64,000 nucleotides of DNA. Source: Escallonia rubra (taxonomy: Eukaryota; Streptophyta; Magnoliopsida; Escalloniales; Escalloniaceae). The stretch is from the NCBI GenBank assembly GCA_033065855.1, contig JAVXUO010001781.1:91735-155734 (forward strand). Direction: 5' to 3'. Shown piece after piece: positions 34,837 to 53,713 of the stretch. Numbering within the stretch: position 1 is the first letter of the stretch; each line of letters starts with the position of its first letter. Below the pieces are notes generated by a model. The model saw only the letters and a program-made list of their open reading frames with translations, was not told the DNA's origin and ran no database searches. The translations under genes were made by a program, and so were the position numbers.

Positions 34837-36092
34837 TGTCCACGCAGGTTGAGGATGGTTTGCAACTTAAGCCCATGAAATAGAAGAAGGTTGAGAAAAG
34901 AAGGCGAAATAACCATATCATTAGGAAATGCCATTGTAGCCACACTGGAATCATGTGGCTTTAGGGTACACCGGGACTCTCCGACCAGTTTCTTTTCAAA
35001 AATCAAAACAAATGTCGTCAAATTCTCAATTGCAAGCCGCGGAGCAGCTCAACCTATAAAGGTCATGTATTTTGCCCTTGAGATCTTCGGTTGTCGGTCT
35101 CCTTTGGAGCCACCTCAGCGAATCCTCTGAGTCGAGCGTGAATAGCATGTCTTTTCGCTGCCAGTCTAAGAATGTGGACTTAGTAAACTACATGCAAGCT
35201 AGCATGTGATACCTCTTAACGTTGAAACCAAAAGAGAAAAAAAAAAAAAAGTCTCTACAAAAAGCCTAGTCAAGGTGATAACGAAATAAAATTCGGTGGT
35301 CAATTATAAGATGTACTCACTCAAAATTTTGATAGTGTTGTGCCACTTGGGAAGGTCGTTTGCGCGTCTAGACTAGACCATGCAGGCTGTTACTGGCATT
35401 AATGCTATAGCAGTTGTGAAGCTTCCTAGTATGGAGTTCTACTCCACCGCATGTTTGATTTGGTCAAGGTAAACGGTGTACTATATCCATGCAAAGCCAA
35501 ATGAATTGAATGATGCTGAATTTTTCTTGGTTTCTTAGCAAAATGAAACCCTAAATTGCTGCTAACTTGTCATGATTTCTTAGCCAAATGCAGTACTCTT
35601 CATTCGAAGTAAGAATTCCATACGCGATTTGGACTTTGTAAGGTTAAAATATGGCATGTTTGGGGCATACTTTGCCTTTGTTTTTTCTGATTCTCGTTTT
35701 TACTTCATACATTTTGAAGACAGTTTTGTTATGCGAAATCTGATAAATTCTTGTCACTTGTAAACTTTGATCTGTTGCACTTCACCTATAGATTGCTCCT
35801 ACCAAATTGCTTGATCAAACCATCACTGTTAAACATAGTTGTGTATGGCTCCTTCGTTTAGTCAAGTCAATGGCTGTCTAATTAATATTTCACCCACCCG
35901 ATGTCACTCCCAAAAACCTGGTGGTTGACTTTTCCCATACCATATTTCTACTCAAAATAGTTGTCATTCTAATCATATTCACATGCCAAGTGGCTTTCTT
36001 ATACTATATGATCTTCCTAGGTTTCTGCATGTTCCTACTATAAATTCATTCAGCTGCCAGCAAAAGCAATGAGTTTCTCAAGTTCTTGAAAG
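34837..36092 (+). promoter_or_regulatory. Upstream region of GLR gene 2
   Basis: Conserved with 55796-56875 upstream of gene 3, except that gene 3 lacks the 138 bases at 35749-35886. CTATAAAT at 36038-36045 is a likely TATA box 55 bases before the ATG. No reading frame of note. Confidence 0.5.
36038..36045 (+). promoter_or_regulatory. Putative TATA box of GLR gene 2
   Basis: CTATAAAT, 55 bases before the start codon; the same in gene 3 (56821-56828). Confidence 0.5.
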
Positions 36093-42845
<6,753 letters not shown>

Positions 42846-43850
42846 TGCTGAAGTTTTTCTTTCATAAATGAAGAACTTAGCCACCCCCACGTGCATATTA
42901 AGATAATGTTAGCATTGGTATTTACAGTATATGAAGCTTCTAACATCAATTTTTTCTCATGTTAACCATTCTAATCCAAATTATTTTACTGATCCAGAAC
43001 CCTTTTCAAGTTTCAGAAATTAAATAACTCATATTAGTTGTTGATTTGAAGCTCTATAGGAGTTTCTTAGATTATAAGCATAGTTTATTTACAACTTGTT
43101 CGTTTATTTTTTCATTAGCACTAGTTAGGCCAGTAACCCGAACCCGAGCCAAGCTCGCATCGGTTTTTAAAATATATTATAAAAGTCCAAAAAATATAGT
43201 AATGCTTGCCACATACCATGGGACAAAAAAGACACATCTTGTAGAAGAATATATATGTTTTTACTTAAACTACAATTGTTGGTAAGAGAGATTTTTTTTT
43301 CGTAAAAGCAATGTTTGTAACTGCAAAGAGTAACATTAGTATGTTATTTAATAATGACTAACTTAAGTAAAATATCAAAACAAAATGAATTTACTTCCAC
43401 TACTCCTAGTTCAAGCAAATTTGTGCAGAATTGAAGCCTCATTGGAGTCATTGATTAGGATAGCTCCTTTGAAACAGTTTCAAATAACCCATCAATACTC
43501 TACTATTTGGATCTTTGGTAATCCAAATTGTAGCATTTTAAAACCTAGTATCTTAGCTCTCGCACATTAGTAATTATGAATTTCTACTTATAATGTAAAT
43601 ATTCTGATTTTCCTTTTGAATCTCATAATGTAGAGTTGGGTTAAGAGTTCTTTATGTCTGAAATGACAATATATCATAGTCCAATTCTATCCTAAAGACG
43701 AATCACCATTTCATTACTAACTTATCAAGATACAAACATGATACACAGCAGGCCATGCATCATATTATCTCATACCTTATAAAGATTGAAGGCTTGATTA
43801 GACTGTCATGAAATTGTCATGAGGTATTTGCATACACACGTATGTTTGTC
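42846..43850. other. 3' flank of GLR gene 2 and end of duplicated DNA seen
   Basis: To about 43340 this matches 63514-64000 behind gene 3; beyond that the comparison leaves the window. AT-rich, no gene recognised. Confidence 0.6.
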
Positions 43851-43869
43851 TTTGATTTCTTTATATTGG

Positions 43870-44215
43870 CTCTAGGAGGGAGACATCTAATCCTGCATGT
43901 CGACTCTAGAAATGAGTCGATGACCTTTTTGACTCTAGAATTAAGGGAATCAATCATCCTGTTTGTTGACTCTAGAAGAGAGTCGATGTCCTTCTTGACT
44001 TTAGAATGTCGATGTCCTTCTTGACTTTAGAATGGAGTCTACCTACCGAGCTGTCAAATCCAGAAAAGAGTCGATGACCTTCTTGACTCTAGGATTGAGT
44101 CGACCCTTCCTTTCTGATGACTCTAGAAGAGAGCTAATGACTTCTCAGACTATAGAAGGGAGTCACCCTATCCGGCCTCTCGACTCTAGAAGAGATTCAA
44201 CCTATCTTTCTCTGT
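43870..44215. repeat. Diverged minisatellite with TCTAGA/GAGTCGATG core
   Basis: Repeated phrases 'gactctagaagagagtcgat' and 'cttcttgactctaga' recur with a loose period near 66 bases, each with palindromic TCTAGA half-units. Short open frames across it are by-products. Confidence 0.7.
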
Positions 44216-44689
44216 CACTAAAGGACCAGCTATCCTCCTAATTCCTGCGCGAACAGCCGCTTTCACGCATTGTTGTCTTCGGCTATTAGGTGCACCATTT
44301 TCAGTAAATAGAGATGACCATGTAAATCGATTTGTTCACTCCGGTATCTAGATAAGCGTCCCTCATCTTGACAACCAACCACTTTCACGCGTTGTTGGCT
44401 CCGGCTTCAAGTAATATCTCATTTTCGAACTACGTTGGTTTGATTCCTTTTCAAAGATACATAGAAAATCCTGCAAAAGTCCGACCTCATATCTATGTGA
44501 AGTTTAGAGCATGTCTTATGGTCATTTTTGTGTTTTTGCTACAACAATGTGTTGTTTTCTATGATGTTCGCCTACGCTCAAATTTGCAATAGGCAAAAAA
44601 AGTTGAACTCCAAGCATCCAATTGTATCAAAATACCCATAAGCTCTATATGTTGAGCAAGTCACCCGTCTTAATCCCCTTGGTTAGTGG

Positions 44690-45345
44690 AATTTTTTTTA
44701 TTTTTTTGGTACGGAAGCATAAATTCAAAGATTACAAAATCGATCCATGAATGCCTAATGCATCCAATTATATGACTTATAGAAATCTTCATTGGAGGGG
44801 AGTCTACGACTTGCGGGCCCATATCCTAATCACGATTGCTCTTTGCCAGTTTGTCAGCATATCTATTCACTTCACGACAGATGAAAACAAGTTGGCAATC
44901 CCATTGACGATGTGGAAAGACATGGATCTTAATGAAGATACTGCCCTCTGAATCAAATTCGATTCTTTTGGTAAAGCTTCAATAGCTTCAAGCACATTTA
45001 TCTCAATGATAGTTTTTTTCTAAATTCATGGCTCCAAACAATTTCTAGCCCATTGCAGATAGCCCAACTCTCTGCATGTCAACTACTGCACTGCCGAAGT
45101 GAACGCATAAACCCAAACATCCACCTTCCACAAAAATCCCTACCCAGACCTCCAATAATTGTTGAACCAGTGCCTGCATAAGCTGCTCTATTGACATTTA
45201 CTTTTATACAGCCCAAATTTGGTGGTGAGCAAGTATTAAGGTTACTGTCCTTTGAGGAAGATATGTGGGTTTCCATAAAAGAACAAGTTTCACACACGAC
45301 TTGATGTATTAGAGAGGAAATGAACAACCGCATTCCTCCAAAACC
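44690..45345 (-). pseudogene. 3' end of a LINE-type retrotransposon (RNase H fragment)
   Basis: Minus-strand reading CIKVNVNRAAYAGTGSTIIG...GRDFCGRWMFGF (45220-45100) matches the start of the RNase H domain found at the end of plant LINE polyproteins (usual form: W.K.N.DGA...GGV.RD..G.W..GF). A downstream piece with CREVNRYADKLAK (about 44890-44850) matches the late 'REGNRVAD.LA' motif. Stops and a frameshift lie between. An oligo-A run (as T at 44691-44708) ends it, as expected for a 5'-truncated LINE copy. Confidence 0.68.
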
Positions 45346-45456
45346 ATACTTGGTGTATTACATCAGAAAAATAAAATAAAGGAATGACCATCTTGGAACT
45401 TACGTATTCTTTACATCATGATATCTCTATTTTGTTCCATCCCCTGCGAAATATGA

Positions 45457-48400
45457 TGTAATACCCTCTGAAGCCTGATATTGCCTAGCCGACTAATTTA
45501 TTTTTAGCGACAATTTGCATACGCAACATTGGTGTCGATTTGCATGAGAGAAAATTTGTCCGCAATCTTTAGCGACACAATTTTAGAAACCATAAGTTAT
45601 AATCTATCCATAACAGTTATAAGTAATATTCATTGTGGTCTTTAGCAACGATTAGCATTAATGATATTTTTGAAAACCTTTAGCCATACTTAACAAAGCG
45701 AGGTTACTAGAAAATTAAAATTAAAATTTGGGGTTACTGAATAATTAAAATGGACAAAAAATTGATTGATTTTTATGGTCAACTTTTTAATTATGGTAAG
45801 ACTAAGTTAATAAGGGAGCAAGGGAGCAAGGGAGAGGAATCAGAACTTAGGAAAATGCGGTTGGGATATTAATCCCATTTCGGTTACAGCCAGGGAAGAG
45901 AGAAAGAGAAATTTTGGTTACTACTAAACAAATAGAAGATTTTAAGAGAAGATCTGTCTGGGGGTGTGTGTGAGTATGCTCGTGGAAAAGAAAGAGAGTG
46001 ATACAGAAAAGCGAAGGAAATCTCGACAGGAAGAAAAGAGAAAAGGGGAAAGAGAAAGGGAGGAAGAAAAGGCTGACCAGGACACCTGCGATTGGAATTT
46101 GGTGCCAAAAATACGACGATTTTGAGTTTTGATTTTGGTAAGTCGATTCCTTTTTCTCTTAGTTTACAGTATTTTAATTTGTATATAGAGAGCTGCAATG
46201 TAAGGTGATGCAACTGTGTGTGTATTGTGGAGAGAGAGAGGGAGACCGTGAGGTGCTGCAGTTGGCGTGTTCGTGTTGTGCGGGCAGCCATGGTGGCTGC
46301 CGTATTGTGCATTTGTGTGTGGGTTTGAGGGAAAAAAAAAGGGTGCTACGGTTGCAAAGACAGCCATAACTGCGGTAATGTGGGTTTGTGTGTGCATGTG
46401 TGACTGGGCGTGAAGAAGGGAATAAGAAGCAAACCCACTGCCTTTAGGCGGTGGGTGTAGTATATAGGAGTGTGTGTTTGTGGGTGTATTGTATGGGTGT
46501 GTATGTGGGAAATGGAAAGAGGGGAAATGCTGCTCAACAAATGTGAGGTGAGTGCAGTGTGTGAGAGAGATGGACAGAAAGCAGGAAGAACACCACTGCC
46601 ATGAGGCAGTAGGTGTGTAATTGTGTGAAGTGAGTGCTTATGTGTGTGTTTATTGATGTTAAGGCATGTGGTAACCTGTATGTTGCAGAGAAGGGAAGGA
46701 GATGAAAGAACCTGCATAGTAGCCTGTATCTGTGTGTAATGGGTTTGATGTGTAGTTACACGAGTCACAAAATTATGAGTGTGGGTTGTGTGTATATGTA
46801 TGAGAGAAATGAAAAGGAAGAAGACTACGGCAACTGTGTAGTGAGGCAGTGGTGTTAAAATATATATATGAATGTGTGTTATAATGTGTGAAACGTGAAG
46901 TGTGGGTGTCTGAGAGAGAACAGCCAAGGTTGCCTTGGAGCAGGTGTAGTGTTCTGTGTGATGTGTGTGTAAAATGTGAGTGTATTGTGTGTAATGTAAA
47001 ATAATGAGTGTGTGTGTATAGTGTGTGCAGGGAGTGCGTGTATGGATGTGTGTGTGAGTGTAGTTTATAAGGAGAAGCGGGTATTTCGGGTGCATAGAAC
47101 AGAGAAAGAAGATGCGGGAAATGGGTTTATGCAGTAAGTGATACGTTGTGCTTGCACAGTTGTACCACGTAGCTGTTGAGTATCTTACAATGGTCAAAAA
47201 AAAAATATTAAAACTTTACAGAAAGGTTTTTAGAGCAATGTTAGAATTACATTTAAAATTTCATATTTTTTTGATACTGTTTGGTGTTTTTAATAATTAC
47301 CGCAAATCAGTTCTCTAAAATACATTTGGATACTTTAAAATTCATAATAAATTTTGAGAAAATTTTCATAATGTTTTTATGATATAAATAAGCTTCAGTT
47401 TTAGTTTTGTAACTTTTAGAGTTGGATTATTACTAAATCCGTATCACATTTTAATTAGCTAAACAAATTATTTTAAAATGGTTTTGATGCTTTTTAATTT
47501 ATGTATTATCCTTATATATTGTAAAGCTATCTAAAGTTTATGGGACTTTAGTTTATGCTAGAAGTATTAAGTTTCATTTTTGGGCTTTTCTGGTATTTAA
47601 GAAATCATTTTAAATAAAAAAAATTAAAAAATTCATATTGTAACTTTTTATGCTATTTTAAGCTATAAAAGTATTTATGAGAAACTTTTATGAATTTTGG
47701 AGTGTCTTAATGCTTTACAAGGCATGCAGAGTTTTCGGTTAAGTGGACCGCACGTGGGATGCGTTTGATCTAAGCTGTGTGAGATTGTCGGAATGAGTAA
47801 TTAGCAAAGGATTTGTAGTGTTATGAGGCTAGAGTTTGTTCTAATAAGTAAATTGTCAATTTAGATTAAATCGAGGAATTTGAACAAGTTGAATAGCAGT
47901 GCATAACTTGGACTGAAGTAAGGAATTTCTATCCGAAACTCATTTTCATCTATTTATCATCGTAAATATTTTTTGAATTGTTATCGAATTTTTTTTTGAA
48001 CTCTGTTATAATTGTTATATGCATAGTTTGCCTTTAATACCCTATTTTGAGCCTTACACATTTATTGGAAATTATTATCGATGCTCAGTATTATTACTCG
48101 TTGAGAATCGATTTATTCATTGTATTATCGATTATTGCATTCTGCATATTGACATGAATTAGTGTATTGAGGAGTTATAAGGATGGTCTGTATCGGAGAT
48201 ATAAGGATGGTATGTTATTGCGGGAGATGCTAGTACCTTAATGGTCTAGCTAATGTTCATATGCATATGTAACCACATTATTAGTGAGCACCGCCTTTGT
48301 GGCCTTGCTAAGTGATTACCCTGCACTGCCTGTGTGGCTTTGCATTTCACTCATGTTCAGTATCAGCTGCATCGTTTCAGTGTAATTGGAATTGTTACTA

Positions 48401-48836
48401 TCTGTATCTGGTTTAAGGGATTGAGTTGAATCTCTTCCCTATCGTTTGAAGTGAATCTGATAATCATTGTACTCCCTCATCTGGATTTTTATTTTGAGCG
48501 ACCTTATTGAGCTACCAAAAGCTCACTTTTTGTTCCCTTCTGCAGGTAATAATCGTCAGTAGAATTTTGGGATTTGTTTAAGCTTGATCATGGAGTTTGT
48601 TTAGCATTTTCATTATTTGTTTATTTTAAGCCCCTGCGAGGGAATTAGTGTGTAACTTAATAAATTAAGTACTTTAATTTCTTCTGTGTGTTTAAGGATG
48701 ATTAGCCGAGCATTTGAGTTATTGTAGAGCTCAGATATGAATATTATTGGGGTTTCCTCAGTGGAATTGAGATAGTTGGATGATTGATAATCGATTGATT
48801 GATTGGCTAACGCTAAAAAAATTCTGGGGTGTTACA
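45457..48836 (+). mobile_element. Probable solo LTR of a Ty3-gypsy chromovirus-like element
   Basis: Begins TGTAATACCC and ends GGGGTGTTACA, mutual inverted ends typical of large plant chromovirus (Tekay/Del-like) LTRs. Flanks are tatga and tatgc (4 of 5 bases match). About 3.4 kb with no gag or pol. It contains a TG/GT-rich block (about 46200-47060) and, about 340 bases before its end, 'gagcgaccttattgagc' and 'ttctgcagg', phrases common near the 3' end of such LTRs. A solo LTR from LTR-LTR recombination is the simplest reading; the family name is inference. Confidence 0.6.
46200..47060. repeat. GT-rich low-complexity block
   Basis: Dense TGTGTG/GTGTGA words. The minus-strand 283-codon open frame at 46346-47197 is Thr/His-rich (read-through of CA repeats) and is rejected as a gene. 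Confidence 0.75.
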
Positions 48837-49197
48837 TATGCCTTCAAGTATTTTGGCTTAATCAGGTGTCTCCGTACATATTTTGCATGATAGGAATCTC
48901 GCACCTCATGAATAATGTTTCAGAGGTGGAAGAAAAATAGCTCAGTTGCTATCTTCACCTAAACATCGCTTCACTTTGGGTTCATTAGTCAGCAATATCT
49001 TGCATGTGATGGACAAGTCGGGCAAAATGCTTCGCTCTCGGATGGCCATCACCTTTCCAAGTCTTCTATTCAAGCCCTATTGGCTCATTAGTATCAGCAA
49101 CGAGTAGGCAATCATCTAATAAGTAAACCATCCAACTTGAATGATTGTTGAAGCGAGCTTATTTTTAATGTCTTGTGGCATCAGATTTGTAAGAAAT

Positions 49198-50280
49198 TGT
49201 AATGACCCACAAATTCTGAGCTCCATCGCCCTGAACTCCCGGAGCGTTAACCTACCACATCACAACAGAGCAAACTCTGCTTACTGACAGAAATAATCTT
49301 AACTCAACCGCAACTTCCAAAATATATCGAAGCTTCTAGACGGACACTGAGTCAAATTCTTCAAAATATGCAGTCTAAGAAAAACTTGAACTTAAGCTAG
49401 TTTTACAATTACTTAAAACTTCCAAAACTCAAACTTAGGTTCTTTACAAAGCAACTAAGTACCGACCCACACAGGGGTCTTACTATACAATAGTGGTGGG
49501 CATTCCAACACCTTGCACAGGCTCTAACCCATCCCTAAGTAGTCGACAGTTGATCGTTACACGTAGAAGGAAATCAAACGAGGGTAAGGTCGCTCAAGGA
49601 ACAGTCAAAGGATTTACCAAATGATTGCAGAGTCAATTTGATGATGATTTTCCAAGACATTTCAAACAGTCATAAACACATTGACAACAACAGGAGGACG
49701 AGTTTCACCTCAATCCTCTTCGATCAGATACCAAAACGATCATTTGAATATCATTTTCAAAGCCATTATTTTAAAATACAATGATGATTTTTCAAAGGAT
49801 CTCAAAACGGGTACAGACACTTCAAAGACAATACAGGGAAGGGTTTTAGATAATCACAAACAATTTGATAACAATATGGGGAAGAGTTTCAACTCAATCT
49901 CCTTCAATCAGATATCAAGACATTCATTTCCAATCATTTTCAAAACAATCATTATAAGATACAATGTAAATATATTCAAAAGATATTGGCCATGGGTAAA
50001 GGCAATGCCACGCAGACAATGCACAATACAGAGTACACATGCATGATGTACAATAACTTGTCATTTTCATCAATGTACTAGCCCTGCATAATTATGCAAG
50101 AATAAACCATCCTTATAACGCCTCCCTACAGAACAGATTCTCAGGTCAATATACAAAAACAACAATCACTGAATCCACAAGTAATTCAATGCTCGACATG
50201 CAATAAAAAAATGAGCATTAACACGAATTCAAATAACTGATATCAATCAGGGTTTCAATGTAATATTCTGAACTTCAGGA
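49198..50280 (-). mobile_element. Related chromovirus-like LTR remnant, opposite orientation
   Basis: On the minus strand it ends GGGTCATTACA (at 49198). About 380 bases before that it has GAGCGACCTTACCCTCG, the same arrangement as in the solo LTR at 45457-48836. Its other end is not clear. Confidence 0.4.
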
Positions 50281-50287
50281 GCCAATT

Positions 50288-50470
50288 TAGGGGTGAGCAC
50301 GGTTCGGTTGGTTCGGTTGGTTCGGTTTGGAGATTGAATACCAAATCGAACGGATCAACATCAGTTTGGAAACCGAACTGTAGTTGAACGGTTCGGTTTG
50401 AACGGATTAGATGGATCGAACGGTTCAGTTTAAATGGATCAATCGGTTTGGGCTAGACTATATTCTAGGC
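50288..50470 (+). mobile_element. hAT-like terminal region (GGTTCGGTT repeats)
   Basis: Starts TAGGGGTGAGCA, a common plant hAT end, followed by many GGTTCGGTT/GAACGG words. No matching right end or transposase was found. Confidence 0.38.
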
Positions 50471-50959
50471 CCAAAACAACTAAAAATTTGTAAACAAAAA
50501 AACAAGTAATTTAGCAGATCTTAGCTCATAAGACTAAAATTCTAATTAGATTACATAACATCCAAAAGAAAATAACTCATTACACACAAAATCATTATAT
50601 AGTATTTCTTAAAATTCTAACCAAAATTGCATAACATTCAAAAGAAAATAACTCCTTACACAGCATCTGTTAAACTTCTAATCAAATTACACATTATTAC
50701 AGAGGAAATATATCCATCAGATTAACTTAAAGAAGAAAGAGGTCATCTTTAAAGCCAAACAGGGAAAATGACTTCAGCATCTTCAAAACCTTCATTGTCA
50801 ATCAACCTTCAACCAGCATATAATCCATATTTCTGAAAAAATGCAATGAACGAAAAATCAGTCATTATAGGTAAAGAATAGCATCTGCCCAACTTATGGT
50901 AACCAAATTAAGTTAATATTAACATTTCTTAAGAAGGTCTTCCCCAGTGAAACCAATAA

Positions 50960-52226
50960 AATAGCCCTAGAGGGAGGGTGAATAGGGTTTTAAGACTAAT
51001 TTAAAAATTAACAAACAACAAACCTCAATCTCAATAACTCAAATAAGCAAACAACCAATCTCAACACAAATGTGAAACGATAATGTAAAGAGAGAAGGGT
51101 TTAGAGATACTATACAAAGAGAATTAAATGGTTCGGCTTGATATACCCACAAGCCTACGTCCACCCCTTCAAGGAAGTCCCTTGAAAGGCCCTAGAATCC
51201 ACTAGTATGATCTTCCTTACAGGTCAAGATCGAACCTCTTACAATCCCTTGATGCTATGCCCACATCAAGAACAAGCTTTGACAAACCCAAAGCTCCAAA
51301 GCTTGACAACCCCAAGCTTTGATACAAGAACCTTTCAATGAAGAAATGTGTACAAGATTTTATTTTCAATAAGTAGATGAATTCACGTTGAAGTACTAGA
51401 ATAAGAGAGATGAGTGTATGATGACTTATGAAAGTGTATATCTCTCAAATGTAAGCTCACAATAAATGCTCTCTTGAAAAGGATGAGAAATCAATGAAAA
51501 CAAGAGAGATTTGAACAATTGCTTTGATCTTTGAGAATATGAAAGATAAGAGAGCTTTGAATGCAATTGATGAATGAAAACTATGCCCAAGAAGAGTATT
51601 TATAGGGTTGGGAATTAATATGACCGTTTGGAGTTAGGTAGGGCATTAAATGCGCCAAACGGTAAATACAATCGCCTGCAATGCACCATTGCAGTCGACT
51701 GTAACCCAAAAGTAGCCGTTAGAAATTCAAATTTCCAACTTGTAGTCGACTGTAATCCATTGCAGTGGACTGTAATAGGCTACTGGAAGTATTGCAGTCG
51801 ACTGCATTCCAATGCAGTCGATTGTAATACCTCACTGCCCAACTTGCAGTCGACTGCATTCCAATGCAGTCGACTGCATTCCTGAAAATGCAGTTTCCTT
51901 GTTTTTAAAGCATGAAAAACTTTTATGCATGCAAGGGAAACCTATGGGCAAGTTCTAGGTATACAGTCATCGTAACGATCATCTCTCTATGTCTAGTTTA
52001 CAAAGACGGAAATAAAAGCATGAAAACTTCAATCGATAAATTCCCTCTTTGATGCGTTCCGTTGAGAGTCTTTGACCGTGTTGCTCGTCTAATAATCCGT
52101 TTGCATGAGTATGAGATTGTTCATATTGCTTCATCAACTCAATGCATATTTAGACAGCATAATCATCAATTTTAGTTATCATCAAAATCAAATATAATCC
52201 TAGGTTAAATAACCGTAGGGTTAACA
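50960..52226 (-). mobile_element. Sirevirus-like copia LTR
   Basis: On the minus strand it starts TGTTAACCC at 52226, directly after a polypurine tract (AAAAAAGGGGGAGAT). It ends near 50960 with the phrase 'ttcaccctccctctag', followed by a possible mutated primer site (attggtttcactgg). About 1.26 kb, typical for Sirevirus LTRs, and it holds palindromes (51678-51895), another Sirevirus habit. Boundaries on the left are approximate. Confidence 0.6.
51678..51895. repeat. Cluster of TGCAGTCGACTGCA-type palindromes
   Basis: At least seven perfect or near-perfect copies of the palindrome CAGTCGACTG, several flanked to TGCAGTCGACTGCA, joined by 'ttccaa'. Located within the Sirevirus-like LTR. Confidence 0.88.
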
Positions 52227-52765
52227 ATCTCCCCCTTTTTTATTATGGCAAACATTGATTCATATAATATGAGATATATAAGATAATATGCGTAATGAAA
52301 CATAACAATCTCAATTAAAAACCATAAGGGGTCATGAGAAGAAGTCATGACAAAAAGCTCCCCCTATATTAAGCAGTATAAGGCTCCCCCTAACTTAAGT
52401 AATATATGCTCATATCAAGTCCACACAAATATGAATCAACAATATTTTCTCCCCCTTTTGACATCATTGAAAAAGGTCAAGGGTGTGTGCGAAAGTGATC
52501 AACTTATGTATCCATCCATGGATAATCAATATTGCCAACAAGGGCATTCAAACAATAAAAACATAAGTACTTGAATACCCATCAAAAGGTGTACCAAGCA
52601 CTTTTTACAAAGATAGCACAAATAGGAAGTGTAAAGGTTTTTAGAAATATGAGTGTGTGCAAATTAAATGAGATTGAATGAATATCAACAAAATCAATAA
52701 TTTTGAAAAGAGAAAAACATCAACCAAAGCATGCTTTAAGCATATTAAATAATGTTCAAGCATGA
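52227..52765 (-). mobile_element. 3' interior of the Sirevirus-like element with several polypurine tracts
   Basis: Besides the tract next to the LTR, the minus strand has further G-rich purine runs (from ctccccc at about 52357, 52383 and 52449). Multiple polypurine tracts before the 3' LTR are described for Sireviruses. No coding frame remains. Confidence 0.5.
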
Positions 52766-52769
52766 GATA

Positions 52770-53518
52770 GCGGCAGCCGAATGAGTTATTGCCGTGACGA
52801 TCTGCTAGGGTTTTGACCCTATGCGGCAACGGCTTGTTAAGTCTTTGACCCTGCACGACAGTGGCGGTTGAACTTGGAGGCACGTGTAGGCCCTGGTTGT
52901 GGTTCTCCCATAGGGCTGCTGACGGCAGCTCACCTTGTTTTTTTTTTCCTCTTTTCTGACTTTGGCAGAAAATTGAATCAGAAACCTGTGACGATAATTC
53001 AATCTAGAAATTTGTGACGACGGCAGTTCTGTCGGTGGTTCCGACATATTGTCGCCGGCAATTTGGGATGAACTGTTGAATTTTCTTGAGGTTAAACAGT
53101 TAGGCTAGCGGGTCCCACGGATGGCGCCAATCTGTTGCTGCTAAAAATATGCTCCGCATATGTTGCGGAACCCGAGCCTAGACCGATGACCTGCAAGACA
53201 GAAAATGAGTGACCGTCGGATGCGGTTCTCGGCGGAGAACTCTCCGATGCTTAAGTCAGAGCGCAGCTACAGAATGTATAATAACTCTGAAAAAGCATGA
53301 ATTGTGTAATTGTCCCATACCTAGGGGGATGGACTCATTTATATAGCTATAGGAGAAGACTCCTAGTAGGACTGGGCCGTGGGCCAGATGTGTTAGAATC
53401 GCGTTAGGATCCTTGAAGACCGCATCACGATCTCTGATGAGATTATTATCGATCTCCCAGTTTGACTAGGATTGTCAAGTATTCCCCAATTATTGGGAGT
53501 TATATTATAGTTATATCA
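52770..53518 (-). mobile_element. Truncated relative of LTR element B (leader plus one LTR)
   Basis: 53133-53518 (386 bases) is an LTR-B copy more diverged than the pair at 26474-30723. 52770-53132 matches the GC-rich leader and primer-site region beside the right LTR of LTR-B (ggtcccacggatggcgcc). The rest of the element is missing. Its LTR ends about two bases before duplication unit B begins. Confidence 0.8.
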
Positions 53519-53713
53519 CCAGGTGGAGTCAAAGTTTGTTCATTTGACAAAGTAAAGTAAATGCATAATTTAGGAGGTACAATGGTAGACAATAATGTTG
53601 GCTAAAGCTACTTCTTCCATCCGGAGATATGGAAACGAGAAGACAAAGAAGTTACACAAGGATCCCCCTAATAATCTGTTGCCCATAATCTTGACAGGAT
53701 TGAAATATATCTT

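Noticed and set aside
19241-34845. 9-base target duplication for the fold-back element
   Set aside because: Flanks in both copies (for example atatatctt and tgtccacag) do not match.
46346-47197. Minus-strand frame of 283 codons
   Set aside because: Thr/His/Ile low-complexity reading of a GT-rich block within a probable LTR.
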